Of a stretch of 64,000 bases of DNA, positions 1 to 10,466 are shown one piece after another. The stretch lies in contig SVNA01000003.1 of assembly GCA_015067145.1 (NCBI GenBank), forward strand, positions 1-64,000. The letters are read 5' to 3'. The translations under genes were made by a program, and so were the position numbers. Source of the DNA: Oscillospiraceae bacterium (lineage in GTDB: Bacteria; Bacillota; Clostridia; Oscillospirales; Ruminococcaceae). The stretch's first letter is position 1. Each line of letters begins with the position of its first letter. The notes beneath the pieces are model-generated. The model made no database searches. It was not told the origin of the DNA and saw nothing but the letters and a program-made list of their open reading frames with translations.

Positions 1-161
1 TCACACTTCCAGAAGGCACAGAAATGTGTATGCCTGGCGATAACGTTGAAATGGAAGTTAACCTCATTACAACAATCGCTATCGAAGAAGGTCTCCGTTT
101 TGCTATCCGTGAAGGCGGCAGAACAGTTGGCTCCGGCGTTGTAGTTGAAGTTATCGAATAA
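1..161 (+). CDS. tuf: Elongation factor Tu, C-terminal end (partial)
   Basis: The last 52 codons of a gene that begins before the window, read in the frame starting at base 3 and ending with TAA at 159-161. The peptide ([16 protein letters not shown], then [15 protein letters not shown] and [10 protein letters not shown]) is the highly conserved C-terminal beta-barrel domain of EF-Tu, the GTPase that brings aminoacyl-tRNA to the ribosome. It is followed by an intrinsic terminator, so it is the last gene of its transcript. Whether it is the only tuf copy cannot be seen. Confidence 0.97.
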   Translation, partial: TLPEGTEMCMPGDNVEMEVNLITTIAIEEGLRFAIREGGRTVGSGVVVEVIE

Positions 162-205
162 TTTTAACTGTCGCGTCAATACGATAATTAATTAAAAACA
201 GCATA

Positions 206-240
206 TAAGCCCCTTTGCTATGGTAAAGGGGCTTAACTGT
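206..240 (+). terminator. Intrinsic terminator after tuf
   Basis: An 11-bp stem (206-216 pairing with 225-235) encloses an 8-nt loop. Only a weak T-rich stretch follows. Confidence 0.75.
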
Positions 241-336
241 ATAATTTTATCCTTCATCACAACATACGAATATATTAATCACCTCTGTATAAAATCTCTA
301 TCTTTATAAGATAAGTCACCTTACAGGGTATTTTTG

Positions 337-342
337 TATAAT
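337..342 (+). promoter_or_regulatory. Candidate -10 box of guaB
   Basis: TATAAT lies about 80 nt before guaB in an otherwise featureless AT-rich spacer (241-424). No good -35 box stands 16-18 bp upstream, so the assignment is weak. I looked for a purine riboswitch core here and did not see one. Confidence 0.3.
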
Positions 343-406
343 AAAGGATTAGTATATTGGTATGTACAATTGAAAAACCTGAAAAATTTTATCATTTGCA
401 CAATAA

Positions 407-1888
<1,482 letters not shown>

Positions 1889-1900
1889 TTGAGAGATACA

Positions 1901-1937
1901 AAATCCCCGTTCGGGTTTCCGAACGGGGATTTTTTCG
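1901..1937 (+). terminator. Strong intrinsic terminator after guaB
   Basis: A 14-bp GC-rich stem (1901-1914 with 1919-1932), a 4-nt loop and a T run. The A-rich left flank would also let it act on the opposing TIR-gene transcript. Confidence 0.9.
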
Positions 1938-1989
1938 TTGTCAGAATACGGATGTTTTTTTGTGTATAATTTCAGTTTTCGGTTTGTTT

Positions 1990-4900
1990 TTACTCCTCTG
2001 GCATATTACCATCTGCTGTAAGCAGATTACCCATACTGATGGACTCATCAGCTGTGTACACGTGGCGGGCTATAAGATTGCGGTTAGCGTCAAAACAGAT
2101 GGCTGTATCAGTTTCGGGCAGTATAAAAAGACATCCGTCAATGGCATATTTGGTTGTCCACATATCAGTGTCTATACAAAGTGCAGTTCCGTACCCCTTG
2201 CTGTCACAGAGGTAAATTTCCTTTTCTGCGGCGTTTTCGTAGATAATGGCATTATCTGTGCTTCGGATGTTTTCCACCGTAAACTGGCCAAGAACAGTGC
2301 CGTCTGCGGCATCTATAAAGGCGATGTTTCCGTTGCTGAGTTGTGCGGCAAGTACGCTGTCGCTGAGGATAAATTCCAGTGACATAACAGAAGCAATACT
2401 TACCTGAGGAGCAATCTCGCGGATAAGAGATTCCTTTGCAACATCGTAGATTCTGATTTTGCCGTCGCTGTCTGCCGATGCTATTATTTTATCCCTGTTA
2501 CCCACAGCAAAGGCAGGGAAACCGTCAGCAGTGCAGAGGTTTTCCACCGAGTACCAGCTTCTGTCCTCTGCACTGTACGCACAGTATCTGTCGGGGCGTT
2601 GGTCGGATGATTTTATATAGGCAAGGCCTGCAGCAACACCGCTCTGGCCAACAAGCCATACATCATTGTCGTCGTTAGGATTGTAGGAACAGTGAAACTC
2701 GGCTTCATGCGGATACTGTTCCAGAACAATGTTTTCGGTATCCTTCCACATATACAGTGTCTGTTCAGGCCAGTCGAAATAGGAGGTGTAGACAGGCTGT
2801 CCTGCTTTCTGTGCAGACATAGGTGAGGACCTGAAAAAATAAGAGGAGAGGTCTGAATCACCGGAAAGTCCGTCACTCAGGCGAGGGGCCTGTTCCGTTT
2901 CGGCAAACATATCAAGGTGGGTGTTTATATCGTTGTCCAGGTCATAATAGAAGTTTGAAAAGATGATTTTCCGTTCATCTGCAGAGAAGGCGGAGATATC
3001 CAGATAGGAATCGCTTTCAAAGAGAATATCCTTAACCTTTGCAAGGGTGGAGGCGTCATACAGGGAACAGAAGTTGAGCATCATGTCAGATGACCGTGAT
3101 GTTCTGGCAAGGGAGATGAAATAATCACCCGAAGAAAAAGGCACAACATAATTTAAGTTGCTGATGTACATATCCAGACCGATAAAAGGCTGTTCCAGTT
3201 CGGTGGAGGATTTATCCTCGAAGAAACGTATAAACATCATCCTGTTTTTTTCATCATCAGGGATAATGCAGAATCCCTGATTATCTGTATAGCTGCCGCC
3301 GACGGCGTAAACAGCTGAATTTATATCAGGCAAAGGCTGTTTGTGTTCATAAATTTTTCCCGTAAAGGACTGTATATATTCTGTGTATCCGCTTTCGGTA
3401 ATAACGGTCAGTATGTATTCATTCGTCGAGCAGTAAACTGATTTGGATGGCAGCTGTATATTGGAAATCAGAGCTGCGGCAGATGTGTCTGTGATAATGA
3501 TACCATCAGGATAAACAAGTATAACTCTGGTGCTGTCTGCGGTTAATACAGGGATAACTGTATCATTTAAAGAAGAATCCATACGGGTTTTTATCTCCAT
3601 ATTAAGCTGCAGCAAAGCTTCCTTTTCTATGGGACCGCTTTTGTCAAAAAGCATAAAATGCATATCAGAACAATATTTTCGGCTGGTAGTATCGCTTACC
3701 CAGAACACGGCAAGGTCAGATAAATCTGTATAGCAGCACTCCACCCTGCGATAGCTGCTGACAGAATGACTGATGACGGTTTCGCCCGAAGCTGTATCAA
3801 AGCTGAGCACCATTGCACGGCTTTTGCCGTCCTCAATTCCTGTAAAGAAGCTCACAGCATACATACTGTTGTCGGGGGTGAAATCAGCAGAGTATACTTC
3901 ATAGGAAAACTCGGAAAGTATATATTCCCCGATAGGGGCAGACATAACAGGAGAAAAGCTGGCGGTGTCATATATAACCGTTTCAAAGCCGTAACCGTCA
4001 AAGTTCACGGCAAGCAGGCTTTCGTCATCGGAAAGTGTGGCATATACAGCTTCGCCGGCATTCCACTGGCCGTATCTGGTTTCGCTGCCGTCTTCAAGGG
4101 ACAGAGTAATCAGACGGTTGGTATCGATAATTATAATTTCGTTGTTGATATCAGCTATTCTGAACAGTACACAGTTTTTTTCGGCATTATAGGTGTTGAA
4201 GGCATACTGAAAATCTGAAATCTGATAACTCCAGAGCATATCACCACTGTATGTATCAAAAAATCGTACAAGACCAGAATGGTCCATTGTCGCAACACGG
4301 CTGCCGTCAGCGGACAAATCAAACTTATATATTTCGGTGGTCTGCTCGATGGCATTGTCAAAGTACATACCGCTGTTTTTATACACATAAAGTGCGTCGG
4401 AAAGAGCCTTTTCCGCATAAGGAGAGTATGGTCTGTCATTTTCTGCTGATGGCAGGGCGGACAGAGCAGTCTCTATAGCGGCATATCTGTCGCCCTTTTC
4501 CAGTTGTGATGAGGAAACAAGGGACAGGGCATAGGATTCATTTTTCAGCGACTGTTCAAGCTGACGGTTTATCTCGGCATTACGGTTGAGCAGCATTCCT
4601 GCAAATCCGGCTACAATGGCAGCAGCCACACCAAGCAGGGCGGATATCTGCTGCTGACGATATCGCTTCTGTCGCTGTTTCAGTGCATCATAGGGACATC
4701 CTATAATTGCAGCGGCAATACGCAGAAATTCCTTTTCAAGCTTTTTCAGCACCTTCTCGTGGCTGTCATCCGCAATATTTGCCGCCAGCGGCTCTATATG
4801 CTCTGTCAAAGTGCCGTCTTCGCTGTAAATCTCGGTGAGAACAGGAGGGATTGACTGTTCAGGTGTGCCTTCGGCAAGGATGGTGAGTATATTGTCTCTG

Positions 4901-5202
4901 CCGTGCTTTGAGATAAAATATTCTATCTCTTTGGCCACCCATACTGATTTTGGCGTTTCAGGGGTGCATACAACAATCAGATATCGGGAATTATCCAGTG
5001 CGGAATAAATATCTTCAACCAGATTGCTGCTTACGCTCAGTTCGTCTTCGTCACGAAAAACCAGCCCCGGATTTTTTTTGCCCTCTGTGCGCAGTTCCTT
5101 TGGCACACGGTAACGCTCTATAAGGCGGTGAAGTTTTACGGCAACCTTTCTGTCAAGGGAACGGTGGCGATAGCTTATAAAAGCGATATATCTGCGTTCC
5201 AT
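1990..5202 (-). CDS. Membrane-anchored TIR / beta-propeller protein
   Basis: A 1070-residue protein. Residues 1-165 are a TIR domain (YIAFISYRHRS at the first strand, then WVAKEIEYF at 88-96). Glu92 aligns with the catalytic Glu of NAD-cleaving TIR domains such as SARM1 (WVHKE). One membrane segment follows at about 186-205. A helical linker (about 208-275) resembles the linker that usually precedes WD40 repeats in STAND ATPases. The rest is poorly conserved WD40/PQQ-like blades with repeated segments ending in DTxSG or DAADG. No NTPase domain is present. The ATG start has a GGGGAGG site just upstream and its own promoter, so it is monocistronic. Predicted topology is cytoplasmic TIR and extracytoplasmic propeller. 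NADase or signalling function is inferred from the family; a defence role is possible but there is no defence island around it. Confidence 0.85.
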   Translation of the reverse strand: MERRYIAFISYRHRSLDRKVAVKLHRLIERYRVPKELRTEGKKNPGLVFRDEDELSVSSNLVEDIYSALDNSRYLIVVCTPETPKSVWVAKEIEYFISKHGRDNILTILAEGTPEQSIPPVLTEIYSEDGTLTEHIEPLAANIADDSHEKVLKKLEKEFLRIAAAIIGCPYDALKQRQKRYRQQQISALLGVAAAIVAGFAGMLLNRNAEINRQLEQSLKNESYALSLVSSSQLEKGDRYAAIETALSALPSAENDRPYSPYAEKALSDALYVYKNSGMYFDNAIEQTTEIYKFDLSADGSRVATMDHSGLVRFFDTYSGDMLWSYQISDFQYAFNTYNAEKNCVLFRIADINNEIIIIDTNRLITLSLEDGSETRYGQWNAGEAVYATLSDDESLLAVNFDGYGFETVIYDTASFSPVMSAPIGEYILSEFSYEVYSADFTPDNSMYAVSFFTGIEDGKSRAMVLSFDTASGETVISHSVSSYRRVECCYTDLSDLAVFWVSDTTSRKYCSDMHFMLFDKSGPIEKEALLQLNMEIKTRMDSSLNDTVIPVLTADSTRVILVYPDGIIITDTSAAALISNIQLPSKSVYCSTNEYILTVITESGYTEYIQSFTGKIYEHKQPLPDINSAVYAVGGSYTDNQGFCIIPDDEKNRMMFIRFFEDKSSTELEQPFIGLDMYISNLNYVVPFSSGDYFISLARTSRSSDMMLNFCSLYDASTLAKVKDILFESDSYLDISAFSADERKIIFSNFYYDLDNDINTHLDMFAETEQAPRLSDGLSGDSDLSSYFFRSSPMSAQKAGQPVYTSYFDWPEQTLYMWKDTENIVLEQYPHEAEFHCSYNPNDDNDVWLVGQSGVAAGLAYIKSSDQRPDRYCAYSAEDRSWYSVENLCTADGFPAFAVGNRDKIIASADSDGKIRIYDVAKESLIREIAPQVSIASVMSLEFILSDSVLAAQLSNGNIAFIDAADGTVLGQFTVENIRSTDNAIIYENAAEKEIYLCDSKGYGTALCIDTDMWTTKYAIDGCLFILPETDTAICFDANRNLIARHVYTADESISMGNLLTADGNMPEE

Positions 5203-5240
5203 ATTATGCTATCCTCCCCAAAGTCATAGTCTGTAAAACA

Positions 5241-5269
5241 ATTTTATCATACAGAGATACAAAAGACAA
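5241..5269 (-). promoter_or_regulatory. Promoter of the TIR gene
   Basis: On the minus strand TTGTCT (-35, 5269-5264) is separated by 17 bp from TAAAAT (-10, 5246-5241), with a TG one base before the -10. It lies about 40 bp upstream of the ATG. Confidence 0.55.
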
Positions 5270-5302
5270 AGAATTTGTTGATTTGTGTTGTAAAATGGCA
5301 GC

Positions 5303-5333
5303 AAAAAACCTGCAGGCACATCACCTGCAGGTT
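5303..5333 (-). terminator. Terminator after the MarR gene
   Basis: A perfect 10-bp stem (5307-5316 with 5324-5333) is followed on the minus strand by six T. It ends the transcript containing the activase genes and marR and insulates the TIR gene. Confidence 0.9.
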
Positions 5334-5352
5334 ATAACCGGAGCGATATATG

Positions 5353-5781
5353 TCAGATAATATCCGACGAAGTTATCGAGTTGTGTATTTTATTTATCAT
5401 ACGCAGAAACTCTTTCTTTTCGTTTTCTGACAGCGGCTGGCTTATCCAGCTGTTCATATCGGCGATTACCTTCAGAATATCCTCTGCCAGCTCTCTGCCA
5501 TAGTCTGTAAGCACGGTATACTTTGTTTTTTTGTCGCCCTTCATGTATACAGTGCAGATATAACCCTTTTTCTCCATGCGGGAGATGGTGCCCTGCATTG
5601 TGGCCTGACTTACATTAAAAAGTCTTTCCAGGTCCTTCAGAGATATCTGGCTGGAGCTTTTCAGCAGCAGAATAAGAATTCTTGCCTGTCCCAGAGTGAT
5701 ATTGTGCTGTGCCAGCTCGCTGTTGGCCTTTTTTTCAATAAGCTCGCTTAATATTTTAATGCTTTGTGCAATGTTTTCCAT
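5353..5781 (-). CDS. MarR-family transcriptional regulator
   Basis: 142 residues, the usual MarR size. The winged helix-turn-helix occupies about residues 29-95 (ARILILLLKSSSQISLKDLERLFNVSQATMQGTISRMEKKGY followed by a charged wing), flanked by dimerisation helices. It starts at ATG 5781 after an AAAGG site. It lies 45 bp downstream of the activase-like gene on the same strand with no terminator between, so it is probably co-transcribed. It may bind the palindrome over the operon promoter at 10195-10212, which would make the operon autoregulated. That link is inference. The ligand is unknown. Confidence 0.9.
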   Translation of the reverse strand: MENIAQSIKILSELIEKKANSELAQHNITLGQARILILLLKSSSQISLKDLERLFNVSQATMQGTISRMEKKGYICTVYMKGDKKTKYTVLTDYGRELAEDILKVIADMNSWISQPLSENEKKEFLRMINKIHNSITSSDII

Positions 5782-5826
5782 TATGTTACCTTTATATAAA
5801 GTGTATTGTTATACGTAAAAAGAAAG

Positions 5827-7122
5827 TTATACTGCAGTGAAATCTTTTTCTGAAGATGGAAAGCTTTCTGCGTCTTTCCCTGCAATGCGTCCTGCGTTTG
5901 CCAGCATCAGTTTCAGACGGTTTTCCTGATTTACGCGGCTTGCACCTGCATCGTAGTCTATTGCCACAATATTGATGTCAGGAAGAATTTCCTTAAGCGG
6001 TTTCATCATGCCCTTGCCGCAGATATGGTTTGGCAGACATCCGAACGGCTGTGTACATACAATATTTGCACATCCGCTTTCGGCAAGTTCCACCATTTCG
6101 CTGGTCAGCAGCCAGCCTTCGCCCATCTTGACTGCAAGGCTGATAACACTGGCGGCAATATCGATGATTTTGTCAAACTCTGTCCAGCCGTCAAAGGTAC
6201 CTTCCTCTTTGATAAGAGCCGAAATATCATTTTTCTTTTTGGTAAACAGCCAGAAAGCAAATTTCCATATAAGATATGTCTTTTTGTTCTTACCGTACAG
6301 TTTATAGTCCATAATACTGTTGTAGATGCAGTAAAGGCAGAAATCTATAAGACCCGGCACAACAACTTCGGCACCTTCTTTTATAAGAAAACGTTCAAGG
6401 TCGTTGTTGGCAAGAGGGGAGTATTTTACAAAAATTTCTCCCACAATGCCAACCTTTGGCCTGTAGGTTTTCACCATAGGGATTTTCGCGAAATCTGCAA
6501 TAATCGCCTTGTAGTTTTCCTTTACTTTACGGTATCTGATTTTTTCATTTGCAAGTTCCTGCCCAAGCTTTTCTGTCCATCTGTCAGCCAGAGCTTCAGC
6601 TTCACCCTTGTTTGTTTCGTATGGACGCACCTGATTCACCAGGCTCATAATAAGGTCACCATAACATACGGCATAAACCATACTGTGCAGGATTTTTGGT
6701 GTCAGCTTAAAGCCCGGGTGGTTTTCCATGCCGTAAAAGTTAAGGCTGATAACAGGCACGTGTTCCATATCTGCCTTTTTCAGAGCTTTTCTGATAAGGG
6801 AGATATAGTTGGAGGCACGGCAGCCGCCGCCTGTCTGAAACATAATCAGTGCGGTTTTATCAAGGTCATATTTGCCCGATAACAGTGCGTCCATCATCTG
6901 TCCCACAACAAGTATTGCGGGATAGCAGGTGTCGTTATGGGTATATTTAAGCCCTGTTTCCGCAATCTGCGGACCATTTGTCTCGAGCAGCTCGACATTA
7001 TAGCCGTTTGCCCTGAAAAGACTTATAAGCAGCTTGAAATGTATAGGAAGCATATTAGGCACAAGAATGGTATAGTCTTTTTTCATTTCCTCTGTAAAAG
7101 GAACAAAACTTCTGTCCTGCAT
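5827..7122 (-). CDS. Dehydratase-activase-related protein, C-terminal (DUF2229/HgdB-like) part
   Basis: About 431 residues. It resembles the C-terminal portion of the large two-ATPase-domain 2-hydroxyacyl-CoA dehydratase activase-related proteins of Clostridia. Cys motifs include NDTCYPA, TGGGCRASNY, LYCIYN and CTQPFGCLPNHICGKGM, which suggests Fe-S or metal binding. I chose ATG 7122 rather than an upstream in-frame codon because GGAGG lies about 13 nt before it and the start then falls just after the previous stop (7124-7126). In relatives I recall, this region is fused to the preceding gene product in one chain of about 1400 residues; the two genes here add up to that length. Substrate unknown. 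Confidence 0.8.
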   Translation of the reverse strand: MQDRSFVPFTEEMKKDYTILVPNMLPIHFKLLISLFRANGYNVELLETNGPQIAETGLKYTHNDTCYPAILVVGQMMDALLSGKYDLDKTALIMFQTGGGCRASNYISLIRKALKKADMEHVPVISLNFYGMENHPGFKLTPKILHSMVYAVCYGDLIMSLVNQVRPYETNKGEAEALADRWTEKLGQELANEKIRYRKVKENYKAIIADFAKIPMVKTYRPKVGIVGEIFVKYSPLANNDLERFLIKEGAEVVVPGLIDFCLYCIYNSIMDYKLYGKNKKTYLIWKFAFWLFTKKKNDISALIKEEGTFDGWTEFDKIIDIAASVISLAVKMGEGWLLTSEMVELAESGCANIVCTQPFGCLPNHICGKGMMKPLKEILPDINIVAIDYDAGASRVNQENRLKLMLANAGRIAGKDAESFPSSEKDFTAV

Positions 7123-7123
7123 A

Positions 7124-10048
7124 CTATTTCTTTTCCTCCAAAGCACCAAGCAGGCTGCGTAAACGGATTTTTACAGCCCCAAGGTTTGTGATTTCGTCAA
7201 TTTTTATCTGTGTGTAGTATTTGCCGTTTTCTTCAAGAATGCTGCGTACCTCGTCGGTGGTGATGGCATCAACACCACAGCCAAAGGAAACCAGCTGAAC
7301 AAGTTCCACATCATCATGCTCCACAGCATATTTTGCACTGCGGTAAAGCCTTGCGTGGAAGGTCCACTGGTCAAGCACCTTTACATACTGCACAGGTGCC
7401 AGATGTGCCACACTGTCTTCGCTTACCACAACAAAACCAAGACTTGTTGCCAGCTTGTCGATACCATGGCCTATTTCAGGGTCAATGTGGTATGGTCTGC
7501 CCGCCAGAATCATAATGCGGTTGCCGTTTTCCTTTGCAAAACGGACAGCCTTTTCACCCTCGCATCGCAAGGCTGTCTTGTAGTTTTCATAAGCTACGAA
7601 TGCCTTTCTGATGGCTGTTGTAAGCTGATACTTGTTAATGGAACGGTCGATCTTCTGAAGATGTGGCAGGAGGGTTTTCACCATTGATTTCTGGTTGTTG
7701 ATATCGAGGTAAGGATACATATAGTTGATGCTGCCAAGCTCTTCAATATTGCCGTGCAGCAGTTCGGAGTAGTAGGCAACAATCGGACAGTTGTAATGAT
7801 TGTCGCCTGCGTGTTCGTCAATATTGTATGTAATACCGGGGTAGAAGATGTTGGTGATGCCATCTTCCAGCAGTTCCAGCACGTGACCGTGCATAATCTT
7901 TGCAGGATAGCAGGCTGTGTCGGATGGAATTGTAAACTGGCCTTTTTCGTAGGTTGCACGGTTGCTGAGCTTTGAAAAATGCACACTGAAACCAAGTTCG
8001 GTGAACATTGTGTACCACAGCGGTGCAAATTCGAAGGTGGAGAGAGCCAGCGGCAGACCTATTTTGCCTCGTTTTGCGTTTTCGCAAGGTTTCAGGCTTT
8101 CAAGATAATTTCTCTTCCAGGCGTGGAGGTTTGGCAATTCCTTTGAACTTTCAGCACCAAGACCCTTTTCGCACTGGTTGCCGCTGATAAAACGCTTGCC
8201 GTCAGCAAAACGGTTTATTGTCAGATGACACTGGTTGGCACAGCCCTTGCAGCGTGTTGTCTGGCTTGTGTGTACAAAGTCTGCCAGTTCCCTTGGTTTG
8301 AGAATACTGCTTTCATTATATTTCTTTGCGTGGAGAGCTGCACCGTATGCACCCATAAGACCTGCTATGGACGGGCGGATTACATCTGCACCGATTTCCT
8401 TTTCAAAGGCACGCAGCACAGCATCATTGTAGAATGTGCCGCCCTGTACAACAATCTTTCTGCCCAATTCATCAGGACTTGTTGCACGGATAACCTTGTA
8501 GATAGCATTTTTTACAACACTTACAGAAAGCCCTGCACTGATATCCTCAACACTTGCCCCCTCTTTCTGGGACTGTTTAACCGAGCTGTTCATAAATACT
8601 GTACAGCGGCTGCCAAGGTTCACAGGAGCTTTGGCTTTAAGGCCGTATGCGGCAAAATCTGCAATACTGTGGCCCATAGCCTTTGCAAAGGTTTCGATAA
8701 AGCTGCCGCAGCCGGAGGAACAGGCCTCATTGAGCATAATGCTGTCGATAGCACCGTTTTTTATGCGGAAACACTTGATGTCCTGACCGCCTATATCAAG
8801 GATAAAATCAACATCGGGCTGAAAATATTTTGCAGCTGTGTAGTGTGCAATGGTTTCAACAAGACCTTCGTCTATATGAAAAGCGTGTTTGATAAGCTCT
8901 TCGCCGTAGCCTGTCACAGCACTGCCGCAGATTTTAACCCTGTCGCCGCAAAGGTTGTATATCTCTTTAAGCTGTTCCAGCAGAACATTTACAGGGTTGC
9001 CTTTGTTTGAGTTGTAGAAGGAGTAGAGTATGGAATTGTCCTCTGCGATAAGCACCAGTTTGGTGGTTGTACTGCCACAGTCGATACCCAGCCATGCATT
9101 GCCGCGGTATTCGTCTATACTGTGATGACTTACATTGGCTTTGCTGTGTCTCTCTATAAATTCAAAATATTCTGTCTCATTTTCAAAAAGCGGGCTCAGT
9201 CTGTCATTTGCAGCAGTTTCGTTTTTTGAGGAGTTTTCAAGTTTAGTGATAAGTTCATCAAGGGATACGGCGGCGGATTTTTCTGCATACATAGCTGCAC
9301 CCATAGCAACAGAGTACAGTGCATATTCAGGAAAAACCGCAGTTTCTTCTGTGAGGCTGAGAGTTTCGTAAAAACGTTTGCGAAGCCCCTGGCAGTAGTA
9401 CAGCGGACCGCCGAGGAACATAACTTTGCCCTCTATTTTTCTGCCCTGGATAAGCCCAGTTATTGTCTGGTTTACAACCGCCTGAAAGATGCTTGCACTT
9501 ATATCTTCCTTGCTTGCACCCTGGTTGAGCAGAGGCTGGATATCGGTTTTTGCAAAAACACCGCAGCGGCTGGCGATAGGATAAATCTGTGTGGCTTTAA
9601 GGCTTGCTGCATCCATATCATTTACAGACATATCAAGCAGGACACTCATCTGGTCGATAAATGCACCTGTACCGCCGGCACAGGTACCGTTCATTCTTTC
9701 ATCTATACCGCCGTTAAAGAATATAACCTTTGCATCCTCGCCACCAAGTTCGATAACAACACCTGTGTCAGGTGCAAGGGTGGACACAACCTCGCTGGTT
9801 GCGTATACCTCCTGAATAAAATCTATATCTGCCGCCTGTGCAACACCCATACCGGCCGAGCCGGAAATGGTAACTTTCACACTGTTCACAGCAATCTCTT
9901 TATGCATATCCTTTATCATAGAAAGGGTTGTCTGACGCACCTGAGAAAGATGTCGCTGATATTTCTGATAAACAACTTTGCCGCTTTCCATCAGCACAAG
10001 TTTTGCAGTGGTGGAGCCAATGTCGATACCCAATGTGAACTGTGACAT
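7124..10048 (-). CDS. Two-domain BadF/BadG/HgdC-type ATPase (acyl-CoA dehydratase activase-like)
   Basis: About 974 residues with two ASKHA ATPase modules, one opening with GIDIGSTTAKLV near the N-terminus and the second with GIDCGSTTTKLV near residue 320. Each carries the two Cys loops used by HgdC-type activators to hold a [4Fe-4S] cluster (NGTCAGGTGAF with SRCGVF; ACSSGCGSF with SRCTVF). A third Cys cluster (RCKGCANQC...NQCEKG) and a DUF2229-like region follow. Family activators use ATP to push low-potential electrons into 2-hydroxyacyl-CoA dehydratases; the physiological target of this large form is not known to me. The ATG at 10048 has GGAG about 10 nt upstream, better than the in-frame TTG at 10054. 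It is followed without a gap by its C-terminal partner gene. Confidence 0.88.
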   Translation of the reverse strand: MSQFTLGIDIGSTTAKLVLMESGKVVYQKYQRHLSQVRQTTLSMIKDMHKEIAVNSVKVTISGSAGMGVAQAADIDFIQEVYATSEVVSTLAPDTGVVIELGGEDAKVIFFNGGIDERMNGTCAGGTGAFIDQMSVLLDMSVNDMDAASLKATQIYPIASRCGVFAKTDIQPLLNQGASKEDISASIFQAVVNQTITGLIQGRKIEGKVMFLGGPLYYCQGLRKRFYETLSLTEETAVFPEYALYSVAMGAAMYAEKSAAVSLDELITKLENSSKNETAANDRLSPLFENETEYFEFIERHSKANVSHHSIDEYRGNAWLGIDCGSTTTKLVLIAEDNSILYSFYNSNKGNPVNVLLEQLKEIYNLCGDRVKICGSAVTGYGEELIKHAFHIDEGLVETIAHYTAAKYFQPDVDFILDIGGQDIKCFRIKNGAIDSIMLNEACSSGCGSFIETFAKAMGHSIADFAAYGLKAKAPVNLGSRCTVFMNSSVKQSQKEGASVEDISAGLSVSVVKNAIYKVIRATSPDELGRKIVVQGGTFYNDAVLRAFEKEIGADVIRPSIAGLMGAYGAALHAKKYNESSILKPRELADFVHTSQTTRCKGCANQCHLTINRFADGKRFISGNQCEKGLGAESSKELPNLHAWKRNYLESLKPCENAKRGKIGLPLALSTFEFAPLWYTMFTELGFSVHFSKLSNRATYEKGQFTIPSDTACYPAKIMHGHVLELLEDGITNIFYPGITYNIDEHAGDNHYNCPIVAYYSELLHGNIEELGSINYMYPYLDINNQKSMVKTLLPHLQKIDRSINKYQLTTAIRKAFVAYENYKTALRCEGEKAVRFAKENGNRIMILAGRPYHIDPEIGHGIDKLATSLGFVVVSEDSVAHLAPVQYVKVLDQWTFHARLYRSAKYAVEHDDVELVQLVSFGCGVDAITTDEVRSILEENGKYYTQIKIDEITNLGAVKIRLRSLLGALEEKK

Positions 10049-10083
10049 AAACAATTATCTCCTTTGTTTTTCTGAAATAAAAA

Positions 10084-10110
10084 GCAAACCTCATTTTCAG
10101 GGAGGTTTGC
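10084..10110 (-). promoter_or_regulatory. Attenuator-like hairpin in the activase operon leader
   Basis: A perfect 9-bp stem (10084-10092 with 10102-10110) is followed on the minus strand by TTTTTATTT. It lies between the promoter and the Shine-Dalgarno of the gene starting at 10048, about 36 nt upstream. No other gene ends here, so it looks like a transcription attenuator rather than an ordinary terminator. I could not identify an antiterminator pairing or ligand-binding fold. Confidence 0.55.
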
Positions 10111-10181
10111 GAAAAGTCATATATCTTATTTTTTTATAAAAAAGTGGATTTAAAGGTATTTAAAACCTGTTTTTACAATAT

Positions 10182-10212
10182 TATTATATATTTATTGACA
10201 GCGTGCTGTCAA
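10182..10212 (-). promoter_or_regulatory. Promoter with overlapping palindromic operator
   Basis: The minus strand reads TTGACA (10212-10207), an 18-bp spacer, then TATAAT: a near-consensus sigma-A promoter. The -35 box is the left end of a perfect inverted repeat, TTGACAGC-2 nt-GCTGTCAA (10195-10212). A regulator bound there would block polymerase. The MarR protein encoded at the end of the same operon is the obvious candidate, by inference. Confidence 0.7.
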
Positions 10213-10368
10213 TTTTTGTCGAAAAAATTCACATAAGTTTCAGCTTTGTGAAAAAACTGTTCACATAAATAAATATGAAAAATCTCCTGATAATATTCCC
10301 GATATCCAAATCACAGATAATAATTTGCAATTTCAGAGTAATTGTCATAAAAATTTTTGATATTTTTA

Positions 10369-10397
10369 TTGAAAACTGATACAGAATATTTTATAAT
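10369..10397 (+). promoter_or_regulatory. guaA promoter
   Basis: TTGAAA (10369-10374), a 17-bp spacer and TATAAT (10392-10397). Transcription should begin near 10404, giving a leader of about 60 nt. Confidence 0.75.
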
Positions 10398-10421
10398 AAT
10401 CCTGTTAAGGGAAAAGTTTAA

Positions 10422-10446
10422 ATTTTACCTTGGTAAAATCTTTTTT
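10422..10446 (+). promoter_or_regulatory. Palindrome and T run in the guaA leader
   Basis: ATTTTACC-TT-GGTAAAAT (10422-10439) is directly followed by CTTTTTT, between the promoter and the GGAGG site. It could be a small attenuator hairpin or an operator. The loop is tight, so I hold this loosely. Confidence 0.35.
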
Positions 10447-10466
10447 AAATACATTGGAGGAATTTT

